This document shows, piece by piece, positions 1 to 10,940 of a DNA stretch of 64,000 bases. The stretch covers positions 12,452,850 to 12,516,849 of the forward strand of contig NC_134029.1 of the NCBI RefSeq assembly GCF_964204645.1, read 5' to 3'. Every line of letters begins with the position of its first letter. Position 1 is the first letter of the stretch. The stretch comes from Tubulanus polymorphus (lineage: Eukaryota; Nemertea; Palaeonemertea; Tubulaniformes; Tubulanidae). The notes below the pieces were generated by a model. It saw only the letters and a list, made by a program, of their open reading frames with translations, did no database searches and was not told the DNA's origin. A program made the translations under genes and the position numbers.

Positions 1-3000
1 TGAATTGTCGCTGGCGATTAAACCAAAATAATGAAATGTCGCGTGCGACAAAACCAAAATAATGAATGTCGTGGGCGATAAAACCAAAATAATGAATCGT
101 CGCGTGTGACAAAACCAAAAAAATGAATTGTCGGGGGCGACAAAACCAAAATATTGAATTGTCGCGGGCGACTAAACCAAACTAATGAATTGTTACGGGC
201 GATAGAACCAAAATAATGAATTGTCGCTGGCGATAAAACCAAAATATTGAATTGTCACTGGTGGTAAAACCAAAATACATGTAATGAATTGTCGCAGGCG
301 ATAAAACCAAAATAATGAGTTCTCGCTGGCGATAAAACCAAAATAATGAATTGTTGCTGGCGATAAAACCAAAATATTGAATTGTCGCAGGCGATATAAC
401 CAAAATATTGAAGTGTCGCAGGCGATAAAACCTCGACAAAAAAAAAAATTGTCGCGGGCGATAAAACCAAAATAATGAATTGTCGCGTGCGACAAAACCA
501 AAATAATGAATGTCGTGGGCGATAAAACCAAAATATTGAATTGTCGCGTGTGACAAAACCAAAAAAATGAATTGTCTCGGGCGATAAAACCAAAATCTTG
601 AATTGTCGCGGGCGACAAAACCAAAATAATGAATTGTCGCGGGCAACTAAACCAAACTAATGAATTGTTACGGGCGATAAAACCAAAATAATGAATTGTC
701 GCTGGCGATAAAACCAAAATATTGAATTGTCGCGGGCGATAAAACCAAAATAATGAATTGTCGCTGGCGACAAAACCAAAATATTGAATTGTAGCGGGCG
801 ACAAATCCAAAAAAATGAATTGTCGCGGGCAACAAAACCAAAATGGTTAATTGTTGCGGGCGATAAAACCGTAATAATGAATTGTCGCAGGTGATAAAAC
901 CAAAATAATGAAGTGTCTCGGGCGACAAAACCAAAATAATGAATTATCGCGGGCGATAAAACGAAAATATTGAATTGTCGCGGGCGACAAAACCATAAAA
1001 AAAATTGTCGCGGGCGACAAAAACAAAATAATGAATTGTCGCGGGCGATAAAACCAAAATAATGAATTGTCGCGGGCGATAAAACCAAAATAATAAATTG
1101 TCTCGGGCGACAAAACCAAAATAATGAATTATCGCCGGCGATAAAACCAAAATATTGAATTGTCGCCGGCGACAAAACCAAAAAAAAATTGTCGCGGGCG
1201 ACAAAAACAAAATATAAAACCAAAATAATGAATTGTCGCTGGCGATAAAACCAAAGTAATGAATTGTCGTGGGCGATCAAACCAAAATAATGAATTGTCT
1301 CGGGCGACAAAAACAAAATATTGAATTGTCACGTGCGACAAAACCAAAATAATGAATTGTCGCGGGCAACAAAACCAAAATAATGAATTGTTGCGGGCGA
1401 TAAAACCAAAATAATGAATTGTCTCGTGCGACAAAACCAAAATAATGAATTATCGCGGGCGATAAAACCAAAATATTGAATTGTTGCAGGCGATAAAACC
1501 AAAATATTGAATTGTCGCGGGTGACAAAACCAAAAAAAAATTGTCGCGGGCGACAAAAAAAAAATATAAAACCAAAATAATGACTTGTCGCGGGCGACAA
1601 AACTAAAAAGAAGGATAAAAAATTGTCGCGGGCGACAAAAACAAAATATAAAACCAAAATAATGACTTGTCGCGGGCGACAAAACCAAAATAATGAATTG
1701 TCGCTGGCGATAAAACCAAAGTAATGAATTGTCGTAGGCGATAAAACCAAAATATTGAATTTTTCGCGGGCGACAAAACCAAAATATTGAATTGTCGTGG
1801 GCGACAAAAAACAAAATATTGAATTGTCGCGGGCAACAAAACCCAAAAAAAATTGTCGCGGACGATAAAAACAAAATATTTAAAAAAAATAATGAATTGT
1901 CTCGGTCGACAAAACCAAAAAGAAGAATTGTCGCGGGCGACAAAACCAAAATAATGAATTGTCGCTGGAGATAAAACCAAAGTAAGGAATTGTCGCGGGC
2001 GATAAAACCAAAATATTGAATTGTCGCGGGCGACAAAACCAAAATGGTGAATTGTCGCGGGCGACAAAACCAAAATAATGAATTGTTGCGGGCGATAAAA
2101 CCAAAATAATGAATTGTCTCGTGCGACAAAACCAAAATAATGAATTATCGCGGGCGATAAAACCAAAATATTGAATTGTTGCAGGCGATAAAACCAAAAT
2201 ATTGAATTGTCGCGGGTGACAAAACCAAAAAAAAATTGTCGCGGGCGACAAAAAAAAAATATAAAACCAAAATAATGACTTGTCGCGGGCGACAAAACTA
2301 AAAAGAAGGATAAAAAATTGTCGCGGGCGACAAAAACAAAATATAAAACCAAAATAATGACTTGTCGCGGGCGACAAAACCAAAATAATGAATTGTCGCT
2401 GGCGATAAAACCAAAGTAATGAATTGTCGTAGGCGATAAAACCAAAATATTGAATTTTTCGCGGGCGACAAAACCAAAATATTGAATTGTCGTGGGCGAC
2501 AAAAAACAAAATATTGAATTGTCGCGGGCAACAAAACCCAAAAAAAATTGTCGCGGACGATAAAAACAAAATATTTAAAAAAAATAATGAATTGTCTCGG
2601 TCGACAAAACCAAAAAGAAGAATTGTCGCGGGCGACAAAACCAAAATAATGAATTGTCGCTGGAGATAAAACCAAAGTAAGGAATTGTCGCGGGCGATAA
2701 AACCAAAATATTGAATTGTCGCGGGCGACAAAACCAAAATGGTGAATTGTCGCGGGCGACAAAACCAAAATGGTGAATTGTCGCGAGCGACAAAACCAAA
2801 ATAATGAATTGTCGCGGGCGATAAAACCGTAATAATGAATTGTCGCGGGCGATAAAACCAAAATAATGAATTGTCTCGGGCGACAAAACCAAAATAATGA
2901 ATTATTGCGGGCGATAAAACCAAAATATTGAATTGTCGAGGGCGACAAAACCAAAATGGTGAATTGTCGCGGGCGACAAAACCAAAATGGTGAATTGTCG

Positions 3001-3395
3001 CGAGCGACAAAACCAAAATAATGAATTGTCGCGGGCGATAAAACCGTAATAATGAATTGTCGCGGGCGATAAAACCAAAATAATGAATTGTCTCGGGCGA
3101 CAAAACCAAAATAATGAATTATTGCGGGCGATAAAACCAAAATATTGAATTGTCGCGGGCGACAAAACCACGTAGCGGGCGACAAAAACAAAATATAAAA
3201 CCAAAATAATGAATTGTCGCGGGCGGCAAAACTAAAAAGAAGGATTGTCGCGGGCGACAAAACCAAAATAATGAATTGTCGCTGGCGATAAAACCAAAGT
3301 AATGAATTGTCGTGGGCGATAAAACCAAAATATTGAATTTTTCGCGGGCGACAAAACCAAAATATCGAATTGTCGCGGGCGACAAAATCAAAATC
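1..3395. repeat. 31-bp satellite array A
   Basis: Tandem array of a 31-bp monomer. It consists of a CpG-rich core, TTGTCGCGGGCGA(T/C)AA, followed by an A-rich spacer, AACCAAAATAATGAA or a close variant. The core is an inverted repeat, TTGTCGC-GG-GCGACAA, kept intact in the 'gacaaaa' variant and broken in the 'gataaaa' variant. The array starts before the window edge and ends at a boundary (3390-3400) that is the same in three other arrays. Some monomers carry deletions, for example 'caaaatataaaacc'. No gene lies within it. Long minus-strand ORFs arise because 31 bp is not a multiple of three and the minus strand of the monomer has no stop codon. Confidence 0.95.
1366..2769. repeat. 695-bp tandem duplication within satellite A
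   Basis: Two near-identical copies of a block of about 695 bp lie head to tail, roughly 1366-2075 and 2076-2769. Private variants such as the 'aaggataaaaaattg' insertion and the 'ataatgactt' monomers recur at a fixed offset of 695. Just downstream a 7-monomer (217-bp) block containing 'tcgcgagcga' is also duplicated (2781 and 2998). This is recent unequal exchange or replication slippage in the array. Confidence 0.85.
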
Positions 3396-4006
3396 ATTGT
3401 TTTCTCGCGTTATTTTAGTTTTGTCGTTTTGTCGTAATGTCGCCCTCATTTGCATATTCGTGTTTTTTATCGTATCAGCCACCATACTTAAGCCTTAAGG
3501 TCGCGTAAAACTCGATAAACACTTCAAGCGACACAGCGAACGATCCCTTTCCCCCACAGCGAACGCTTACTCCGAATGTCAAGTGTGAGTCCAGCATACG
3601 GATAGGAGTGTGTTATATACTTGTATTTAGTAAATACCTTGTGCATTTGACAATGATCGGTATGTACTGTAGGAAATATAGAGTATTGATGGTATTGATA
3701 TAGAGGTTGAAGCCCGCGGCCGAATAAAGTAATATATTCTTTTATTTTGATACCTCGTCGACATAACAGCTTTTCTCCGTTATATCTCTTGTTTAGTTTA
3801 GGCCTACGACTCCCCGGTACACTTATGATTTATCTTAGTAAATACACGGTTAATTTGGTAAAGAAAAATAGGTATTGCTAAACTAACTGCTTGACGCCCG
3901 CAGCCAAATCACTGGTAGTTATAAATTAATTTGTACTCGATTTGATTCTCATGATGAGGAGAAACTCGCAGCTGATCCCCGGAACGACGATGTAGTAACA
4001 CACGTC
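3396..4006. repeat. Composite repeat: constant flank, copy A
   Basis: This non-tandem sequence begins with an AT-rich stretch (ttttctcgcgttattttag) at the right edge of the satellite. It matches 33653-34260, parts of 44728-45900 and 55276-55698 plus 56298-56450 almost base for base. Copy A stops at 4006, in the middle of the unit. The continuation of the unit is found 26 kb away at 30246. No coding potential is seen. Confidence 0.85.
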
Positions 4007-4058
4007 TGTTGGAGTAGTATTCAGGGAACCGCTTGAATCGAGGAACCGGTAGATGGCG
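4007..4058 (+). repeat. Left TIR of the 26-kb insertion
   Basis: The left inverted end contains GTAGTATTCAGGGAACC and, further in, AGGAACCGGTAGATGG. It pairs with 30194-30245 in reverse complement with mostly transition differences. The end is offset by about 3 bp at the outermost bases, as expected of an old or degenerate end. Confidence 0.55.
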
Positions 4059-5012
4059 GGTCAATCGCTCATTCAATAGATGGCGTTCCTTTCATCAGTA
4101 GGAGCAATGGCTGCCAATCGAACTGTAAATATCGAAAAAATGCACTCAAAAAATGATGATAGGATGAGCTTAGCCTTAGGCCTTAATTTCAAGCTAGATT
4201 TTTATGCTTCCACCGTGCTCGAATTTAGGGGATCCAGAAGGGAGGTTTTACCTGGATCAAAGTTCCGTGACGAATGAGGTTGTGTAACAACGCGCAAAAT
4301 CATGCGGAAATCTTTGCTGCATGAATTGAATGTACTAATTACACTTACAGCGCCCTAGGCTACAAGCCATGGATGAATCAAATTGTCTTAATTTGGACAA
4401 AGTTCTATATTCGGCCTATCCCAGTTGGTTTTAGCAAGGTTCCACTGATTGATTTATTCTCTTGAACTTTGAAACATGCCATAATAGGAGCCCTAAATCA
4501 ATTTGGTCTTAATTTGATAGTACCGATACCAAAGTCGTCATTGAATCAATTTCTTTCAATCTGAATCAGAGCAGAGAATACTTAATGAACTATGCCTAAA
4601 TCAATTTTAACAATTTGTTCACGTGCCCAACGTTTTAAATTAATCTCAAATCATCAAAAATATGGTTTATAAGCATGGAAACAGGAAACATCTCAAGAAT
4701 TTCAAACCTTTTCTCTTCAACATGAGAAAATGAAGACTTTTTGACAATCCTTCAATGCCATGTGAAAAATCAATGGATATAAAATGATGGTAGGCCTATA
4801 TTGAGACTGCACAGTTTCACGGGTGGTATTTAATTAAGACCAAATTTGAGGTATGTGTTGAAAAGATTAAGCAAAATATCCCCAAAAAATTGGGTGCTGA
4901 TCAGGCCAAATATGAAGGCACTTTGGGTCTTTGAGGGGGTCCCTGGACTCGGGGCCAAGAATAGTCCCCAGGGTTGTATTGTAAAGCCACCAGGAGTCCA
5001 TTTACCTGTTAG
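4059..5012. other. No gene recognised
   Basis: Roughly 950 bp of AT-rich sequence between the left end of the insertion and the first tandem repeat. A 65-codon ORF starts at 4080 but has no recognisable domain and no convincing splice link to the first USP exon. The 5' exon(s) and promoter of the gene at 5585 may lie here but could not be identified. Confidence 0.4.
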
Positions 5013-5530
5013 GGGGGTCCCTGGGCCCGGGGCCAAGACTCATCGGGCAAATGTGATGAGGGTTTGGTTAATCGTAAAGGGGTACACCCTGCAGGTTCTT
5101 GTTAAATTTAGCACTAATCGGACCACAGGTAAAGCCACCAGGAGTCCATTTATCTGTTAGGGGGGGTCCCTGGGCCCGGGGCCAAGACTCATCGGGCAAA
5201 TGTGATGAGGGTTTGGTTAATCGTAAAGGGGTACACCCTGCAGGTGCTTGTTAAATTTAGCACTAATCGGACCACAGGTAAAGCCACCAGGAGTCCATTT
5301 ACCTGTTAGGGGGGTCCCTGGTCCCGGGGCCAAGACTCATCGGGCAAATGTGATGAGGGTTTGGTTAATCGTTAAAAGGTACACCGTGCAGGTGCCTGTT
5401 GAATTTAGCACCAATCGGACCACAGGTAAAGCCACTAGGAGTCCATTTACTTGGTAGGGGCCAAGACTCATCGGGCAAATGTGATGAGGGTTTGGTTAAT
5501 CGTTAAAAGGTACACCCTGCAGGTGCTTGT
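5013..5530. repeat. About 148-bp tandem repeat, 3.5 copies
   Basis: Direct repeats with the landmark 'actcatcgggcaaatgtg' at about 5037, 5188, 5335 and 5468. The spacing is about 150, 147 and 133 bp, the last copy being deleted. The unit also contains a GGGGTCCCTGG(G/T)CCCGGG block and 'ggtacaccctgcaggtg'. A partial copy in the opposite orientation sits at 9310-9412, on the other side of the USP exons. Reading frames across these repeats are not genes. Confidence 0.85.
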
Positions 5531-5584
5531 TGAATTTTGTGCCGATACAAGGTAGTTAATCTGTAATTGATTGTTTCATTGTAG

Positions 5585-8500
5585 GTGCTTCCTCCAGGTC
5601 TTAGAAACCCTGGTAATGTCTGTTTCCTCAATTCTGTCGTGCAATGTCTTCGGGCCACCCGAGGCTTTTTACATCGCTTTTTTAAGAAAGCATGTTCGCA
5701 GCCCTGTAGGCCTACCTGCAATGCATGTAACATTCAGCAATCGTTACTTGGCAACACTGAGCCACTTATTGATAACATAAAAGGTATGTATAATTTTCAT
5801 TGCAGTTTTTAAATGACAGACTTGTATGATAGATGAAACAACAATTTTTGATTGAAATGGTTTTAACTTGCAGCGTTGTTATTTGACAATTGTTGTTTCA
5901 CTGTCGAGTTAGAATATCTACTTAATTCACAGTGGATAAGTACATGCCTATTGTCAGACAGACCATCAAATTTGTGTCTGAATGAAAGGTCAAGGCAACG
6001 TGGGCTCCAAAAGCACAAGATAAATCCATGGGCACAAGATTATCAGTAGGTGAAGGAACTACATTACAGAGCCGCAGCTTTCGATGTTCCTGAGATCGTA
6101 CATAGTCTCTATGGGCATAGAAAATCTCATAGTGTTCATACGATTATTCTTGATGAAAAGAAACGTGGGTTTTTTGCTAGCATTGAAGTGCATGTAGCAA
6201 TTTTGCGATCTTTATCAGAAAGCATTGTTATTGAATATGACTCCCTATGTACTTTTGTAATTATATTTTCCAGACTTCGTGGTCGATGCAGAAAAGCACC
6301 AACAGCAAGATGTGATGGAATTTTTTCATGGCGTGTGTTTGAAAATCAAAGAAAAGTAATTATTTTGTTCTCATCTTTTTAGCCAACTTGGTACCCACTT
6401 GGTACCATCCCCCCTGGTAGGGCTTGAAATCTGATGGCATTGATTGAGACTTGCCACTTCATGAAACCTTACCATACTAGACAGAGAATGCAGCTTAGAA
6501 GATGCAATTATAAGCCAATCATAAATCCTGATTAATTTAAGCCCAGGTTTTTCCATTGATAGTTTATCTGTGAAATTATTCTCGGTGATTATTCAATCAA
6601 TCTGATTGGTGCCGCAAGTTTTCAAACCTGCATCTAGTGTGGCAGAGTTTCGTGCCGCTGCTAAGTCTAGCAATGCCATCAAGTTCTTATCCCTGCCAGG
6701 GGGATAACTTAGGATTTACATCCCACTTCTTTCATCATCTGTAGACAGAATCTAGTTTTCAATACGCTTTGATTATGACCTTTCCAAGTCATAGGTTTGT
6801 GCATATATGTTCACCAGAGGGCATTGAATTTTGAAATTGTCAGATGAAATTGTCAGATTGTTGACCAGTTCAGATGGCGCGGTGTCCTTGGACCTCAGAC
6901 CGGCCTGGTCAGAATCAAGATGGCCGACTGGTGCTGGCACTGTATCGTGGTTCAGTTCATTTTTCTAATCAAGACAAAATCTACTCCTACCTTTAATTGC
7001 ATTCCTGTTTCGTTATCTGATATAAGCATTTCATAAGGCTGTGGTAAACCTCTTGGCGCATTATTATTATTATTTCAAACCACCTTCCAAGTGGGCATGG
7101 TATCCCTATGGACCCCTAGTCAACTTTTTACCCTAAGAGGTATGGGTATGATTTCCATATTTTACTTTTTCATACTGGTATATTTTGTGATCAATCTATT
7201 CTGTATTTGCTGTCACCTAGCGTACTATATTTTCAGTTTTCACTTTTGTTCTCTCTAGCTTCACTTGTGTATTTATTTGCAGAATGCCGCTTTGTTTTGA
7301 ATTTGTGCTGAAAACAACAGGTAGGTCGATGTGACTTTTCACAGAAAATTGCTGATATTTTCCTAATCAATTTTTGTAATGATGTAGCTATCCATTTGCA
7401 GACACTTGCCTGGAATGTGGAAAAGAGAGCATACGTCAGTCGGAACATTTGAATATGTCTTGTGCCATCGAGGTGAATATTAAGAATGTATTATATGCTA
7501 GTATTAGAAATTGCTCCACTGTTGTTGGATTGTATACAACCATGGAAGATGAACCGTGTCGACCCCTGATAGATTCAAACAGCTCATATCAGTGACTTGG
7601 AATTAATTTTGACCAGTTCCAAGATATACGGATATTCTGATTATGTGAAAAATTGGCCTTTAGTGGGTGTGGCAGGAGGTGGTATATCGCGGGTTTGGTT
7701 CACTGCAAGTTTTTTTAGTAAAATAACAATAATTACGCAGAAGCTCATCTGCAATTTGACTTATAATAGTGGTAGGGCTACAAGATCTGTTAATGCAAAT
7801 ATGCTTATGGTACCTAGAACACTCATTAGGTCTGGTGATCATGTCTTTAAATCTTATGGACCTCGTTTATGGAATACACTTCCTGTGGATATGAGAACAA
7901 TTGTTACATTGAGACATATAAAAACTTATTTAAGAATTGTCTGTTTAAAAGGGCCTTCCTCGACCAAGAGATAGCACAGTTAGCAAGTTTTTCAGTATAG
8001 TGCTTTACAAATTACTTGTGCTATGTCAATGACAAACCTATAATTAGATTCATCTTTGAATTCATTTTGTAGTCAGAAGAACGGAAAGCATTCCAGACCA
8101 TTCAGGAATGCGTAACTAATTTCTTCAGTCTAGAGGAGGTGACGGTTCGGTGTTCAGAGTAAGATATCAAAGATTAAGTACCAGTATACTCTCTTTCAGT
8201 CCACTTCTAATACAAATGATGTAACCTTGTTATTCTTATAGTATTAACAACTATAAGTTTGGTTGTGTGCACTGTATATGTATAACCTACCGGTAAATAT
8301 CATCAGATATAATACATGTCCCCACTTAATCCATCAACAGGTGTCCGTGTGAACAAGCTTTTCGCTTTCAAGAACTTGTGAATGCACCTGATTTCATTGT
8401 CATTGATTTGAAAAGGTTAGCCATGTTATTTGTATTTTTTGAGCTGTTTCACATCGTAAATTTGATAATATCTATAATGGAAATATAATGATAATATATA

Positions 8501-9872
8501 TAATATATGAACTTTCTAATTGAAATACTTATAATGGATTTCATATAGATATCGTTGGTTCGGCAATGCAGGGAAACTCATGCACCACGTAAACATTGGA
8601 AAGAATTTAGATATTCTTGTTGGAAATGATCAGGTAATCTTCTACTATTTCACTTGGAAGTTGTTTAAAACAATGTAAAACGCTTGCATGACATTGTGGC
8701 ATGCTCTAGGGGAAATTTTTTCCCAGTTACGTTTTAACTCCTGACACTATTAATCATTATAATCAGTATTACTCAATAGCGTATTTTATTATCATGATCA
8801 TTTGAAGTGCTTTGATCAAAGTAAATCTTGAGTGTCAAGAATCAGTCATCATGTTTTTTGTATGTGTGATTTCAGTATGTTTATGAGTTATATGCTGTCA
8901 TTACTCATCGAGGTGTCGAGGTAACCAGTGGGCACTTTGTTGCGTATCTGAAAGTTCTGAATGGTTGGGCTCTTGCCGATGATGATAATGTAAGTTTAGC
9001 AAATCAATAATGAAATGAAAGCTAATTTATGATCAAAGTATGATTTGGGTCGTTGAATTCTAATGCAGTTCATGTTAATACAAATGTATTCCAAAACCTG
9101 TCATCAATTAAATCTATTGATATATAATGAGATTAGGCTATACATTATTTTTTCATCTGTCAGGTTTCCAGTATGAGAGCTCCAATCTTTCAAGGAGGCG
9201 AGCCGTATGGTTGCTTTTACGAAAAGAAAATTCACTCTGTAAGTACAATTTGCTTATTCATATTGATACACGGATATATGTATCAATAACCACAATCAAT
9301 TGCAAAATTGTAACTCCTGGTGGCTTTACCTGTGGTCCGATTAGTGCTAAATTTAACAAGCACCTGCAGGGTGTACCCCTCAACGATTAACCAAACCCTC
9401 ATCACATTTGATTAGTTTTTAGTATATGGTCACCAGGGGACATTGAATATTGGAGTATTCTGATTGTTGAGCAGCATTTCAAACCACATCCCATGGTGTC
9501 CCTGGATAGTTTAATATTGACAAGTTCGATCCCTACGTTATCTTGACTTAAGCACGTACAGAAGATTCCTATCTGTTTAATCAATCACATCAGTTTAATA
9601 AAAAAAAAGACCTTGCCTACAAGGCTGTCAAATTTGTATTATCATGTATAGTATATATTTAGCCCACATTTGATTTGTGAAGTGTTAGAAATTTTCTTAT
9701 CATTATTACTATAAGATATATCATTTATTATAGAGGTTTTGATTCGCAATTATTGTGCAAAGCTTGGAGCACAGGTTGACATGACTACAGTTTTTTATGT
9801 ATTGCTCAGCCTTTTTTTAAATGTCTTTCAATTCATATATTGCAGGTTTATACATCAGAAATGCCTCAAACT
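5585..9872 (+). CDS. USP-type deubiquitinase domain, exons 1-10 of the fusion gene
   Basis: Ten exons: 5585-5783, 6274-6355, 7283-7320, 7402-7472, 8073-8158, 8341-8415, 8549-8633, 8876-8989, 9164-9238 and 9846-9872. All have GT-AG introns and matching phases and give 284 codons. Exon 1 has the USP Cys box (GLRNPGNVCFLNSVVQCL). Exon 2 has the QQDVMEFF motif. Exons 4 to 6 supply the CxxC pairs of the zinc finger (CLECG; RCSECPC). Exons 6 and 7 give the IDLKRYRWF motif. Exon 8 has the His box (SGHFVAYLK, then GWALADDDN). Exon 9 ends with PYGCFYEK, the usual C-terminal USP strand. The catalytic Cys, His and Asp are all present, so an active deubiquitinase is plausible. At under 300 residues the domain is compact. 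No start codon was found: exon 1 opens at a splice acceptor directly before the Cys box, so upstream exon(s) are missing. Exon 10 joins the integrase exon in phase 0. Confidence 0.82.
6405..6720. repeat. Fold-back element with tRNA-like arms, degraded copy
   Basis: This intron sequence of the USP gene resembles 21180-21490. The left arm is 'ggtagggcttgaaatctg' with 'gatggcattg'. The middle contains 'ctgattggtgccgcaag', and the right arm reads 'gtggcagagtttcgtgcc'. The arms are inverted relative to each other. It is a decayed member of the same fold-back family. Confidence 0.55.
7762..7971 (+). pseudogene. LINE ORF2 C-terminal fragment
   Basis: About 70 codons lie in the intron between USP exons 4 and 5. 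They include the motif FKSYGPRLWNTLPVDMR followed by a HIKTYL segment. This is the hallmark of the C-terminal end of jockey/CR1-like non-LTR retrotransposon ORF2 (…GPRLWN.LP…). Nothing upstream is recognisable as reverse transcriptase, so this is a 5'-truncated insertion on the same strand as the host gene. Confidence 0.65.
9310..9412 (-). repeat. Inverted partial copy of the 148-bp repeat
   Basis: The sequence from 'cctggtggctttacctgtgg' to 'ccctcatcacatttga' is the reverse complement of part of the tandem unit at 5013-5530. It lies in the intron after USP exon 9. Together they form a wide inverted repeat around the USP exons. Confidence 0.8.
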
Positions 9873-10229
9873 GTAAGTAGAAATAATTTATTTCTTATTC
9901 CTGAATTGTACCTCATTGGGTTTTGAACCAACTTTTGACGTATGTGGTCCTGAGCTTAATTTCTATATATAAACGTCTGAATCAGACAGTGATTATGTAT
10001 ATTTGTGACAATTTGCTGAAATCTAATTTACCGGTAGTTAACTCAACCTATGTTCAACGGAGGAATGATAAATTGCTGATCTTAGTTAAGATTCAAATAG
10101 ATGATTTGGGGAATTAATACACTTATCATATCGAAATTTGTATGGGAAAATTTAGAGGTTTAACAAGTTTTGAACCTATGAGTTTTAGAAGTTTTGTAGA
10201 AAAAGATTTTTAATTAATCATTGTTTAAA

Positions 10230-10400
10230 GTTTGGCCCATCACCATAAGAAAAATTTGGTCGATCGGACTCAAGTTGGCAGTCCTATGACCTTTTTAGTG
10301 CCCAAAAATGTCAATTTTGGCACAAATTCTGAGTCCTGTAGCTTCTTACTGGTTTGCCATTTCTCATTGCAATTTGTGATGGGTATTCTTTGGACCCCTA
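10230..10400 (-). repeat. Dispersed repeat fragment, inverted copy of 47945-48105
   Basis: The landmark blocks 'cctttttagtgcccaaaaat' and 'tggtttgccatttctcattg' read as the reverse complement of 47945-48105. The fragment lies in the large intron between the USP and integrase exons, so this dispersed family exists both inside and outside the 26-kb insertion. Confidence 0.75.
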
Positions 10401-10940
10401 GTTTGTGTGGCGAAAATGGACCGTGTTTAACATCTCCGGTTCGTTTTCGTTACAACATCTCATCCTTTCCTCCGATATCTCCAGGTGGAGCGATTTCATA
10501 TATATAAATATGTTTTGTATTGTGTAAATTTGTATCTGTGTACTACTGTCAATTTTTCGGGCGTCTCGTTACGGTCTATCGCGTTCGGGTTGGGGGTTTT
10601 GGTCGGTTTCTGTCGGGAAATAGCACGATCACATCTTTTTATTCGGCTTTTATCATAAATTCGCGCTATGACATTCTGGTTACTTACCGGCAGTCTATTC
10701 CTTTGTATTCGCTTTTCAATTTTGAACTGCCGTTTTGTGATGTCATAATCCCACTTTCATCATATTTCCGTAGTTTGATTTGTTCTCATCGGTTTCTCGC
10801 TCGCGAGTTGAGCATTGTCGCACTGCTAGGCGGCTCACTATTATTGCGCGCGGATATCAAACTCGGGTTTGATTTTCAAATTCCGCTTTTGACCTTTCAA
10901 ACTTATTCTTTTGGCATTTTTATCGCGTATATCGTGATAT

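Noticed and set aside
1-3395. Regular short repeats with palindromic core resembling a CRISPR array
   Set aside because: There are no unique spacers, repeats are directly contiguous, the DNA is eukaryotic and no cas genes are present.
4080-4277. Candidate first exon of the USP gene
   Set aside because: No splice donor leads in phase to 5585, and the sequence shows no USP-related motif. It was left unassigned.
4830-5457. Overlapping ORFs with GVPGPGAKTH-type repeats
   Set aside because: They are frames across the 148-bp tandem repeat, with no independent coding evidence.
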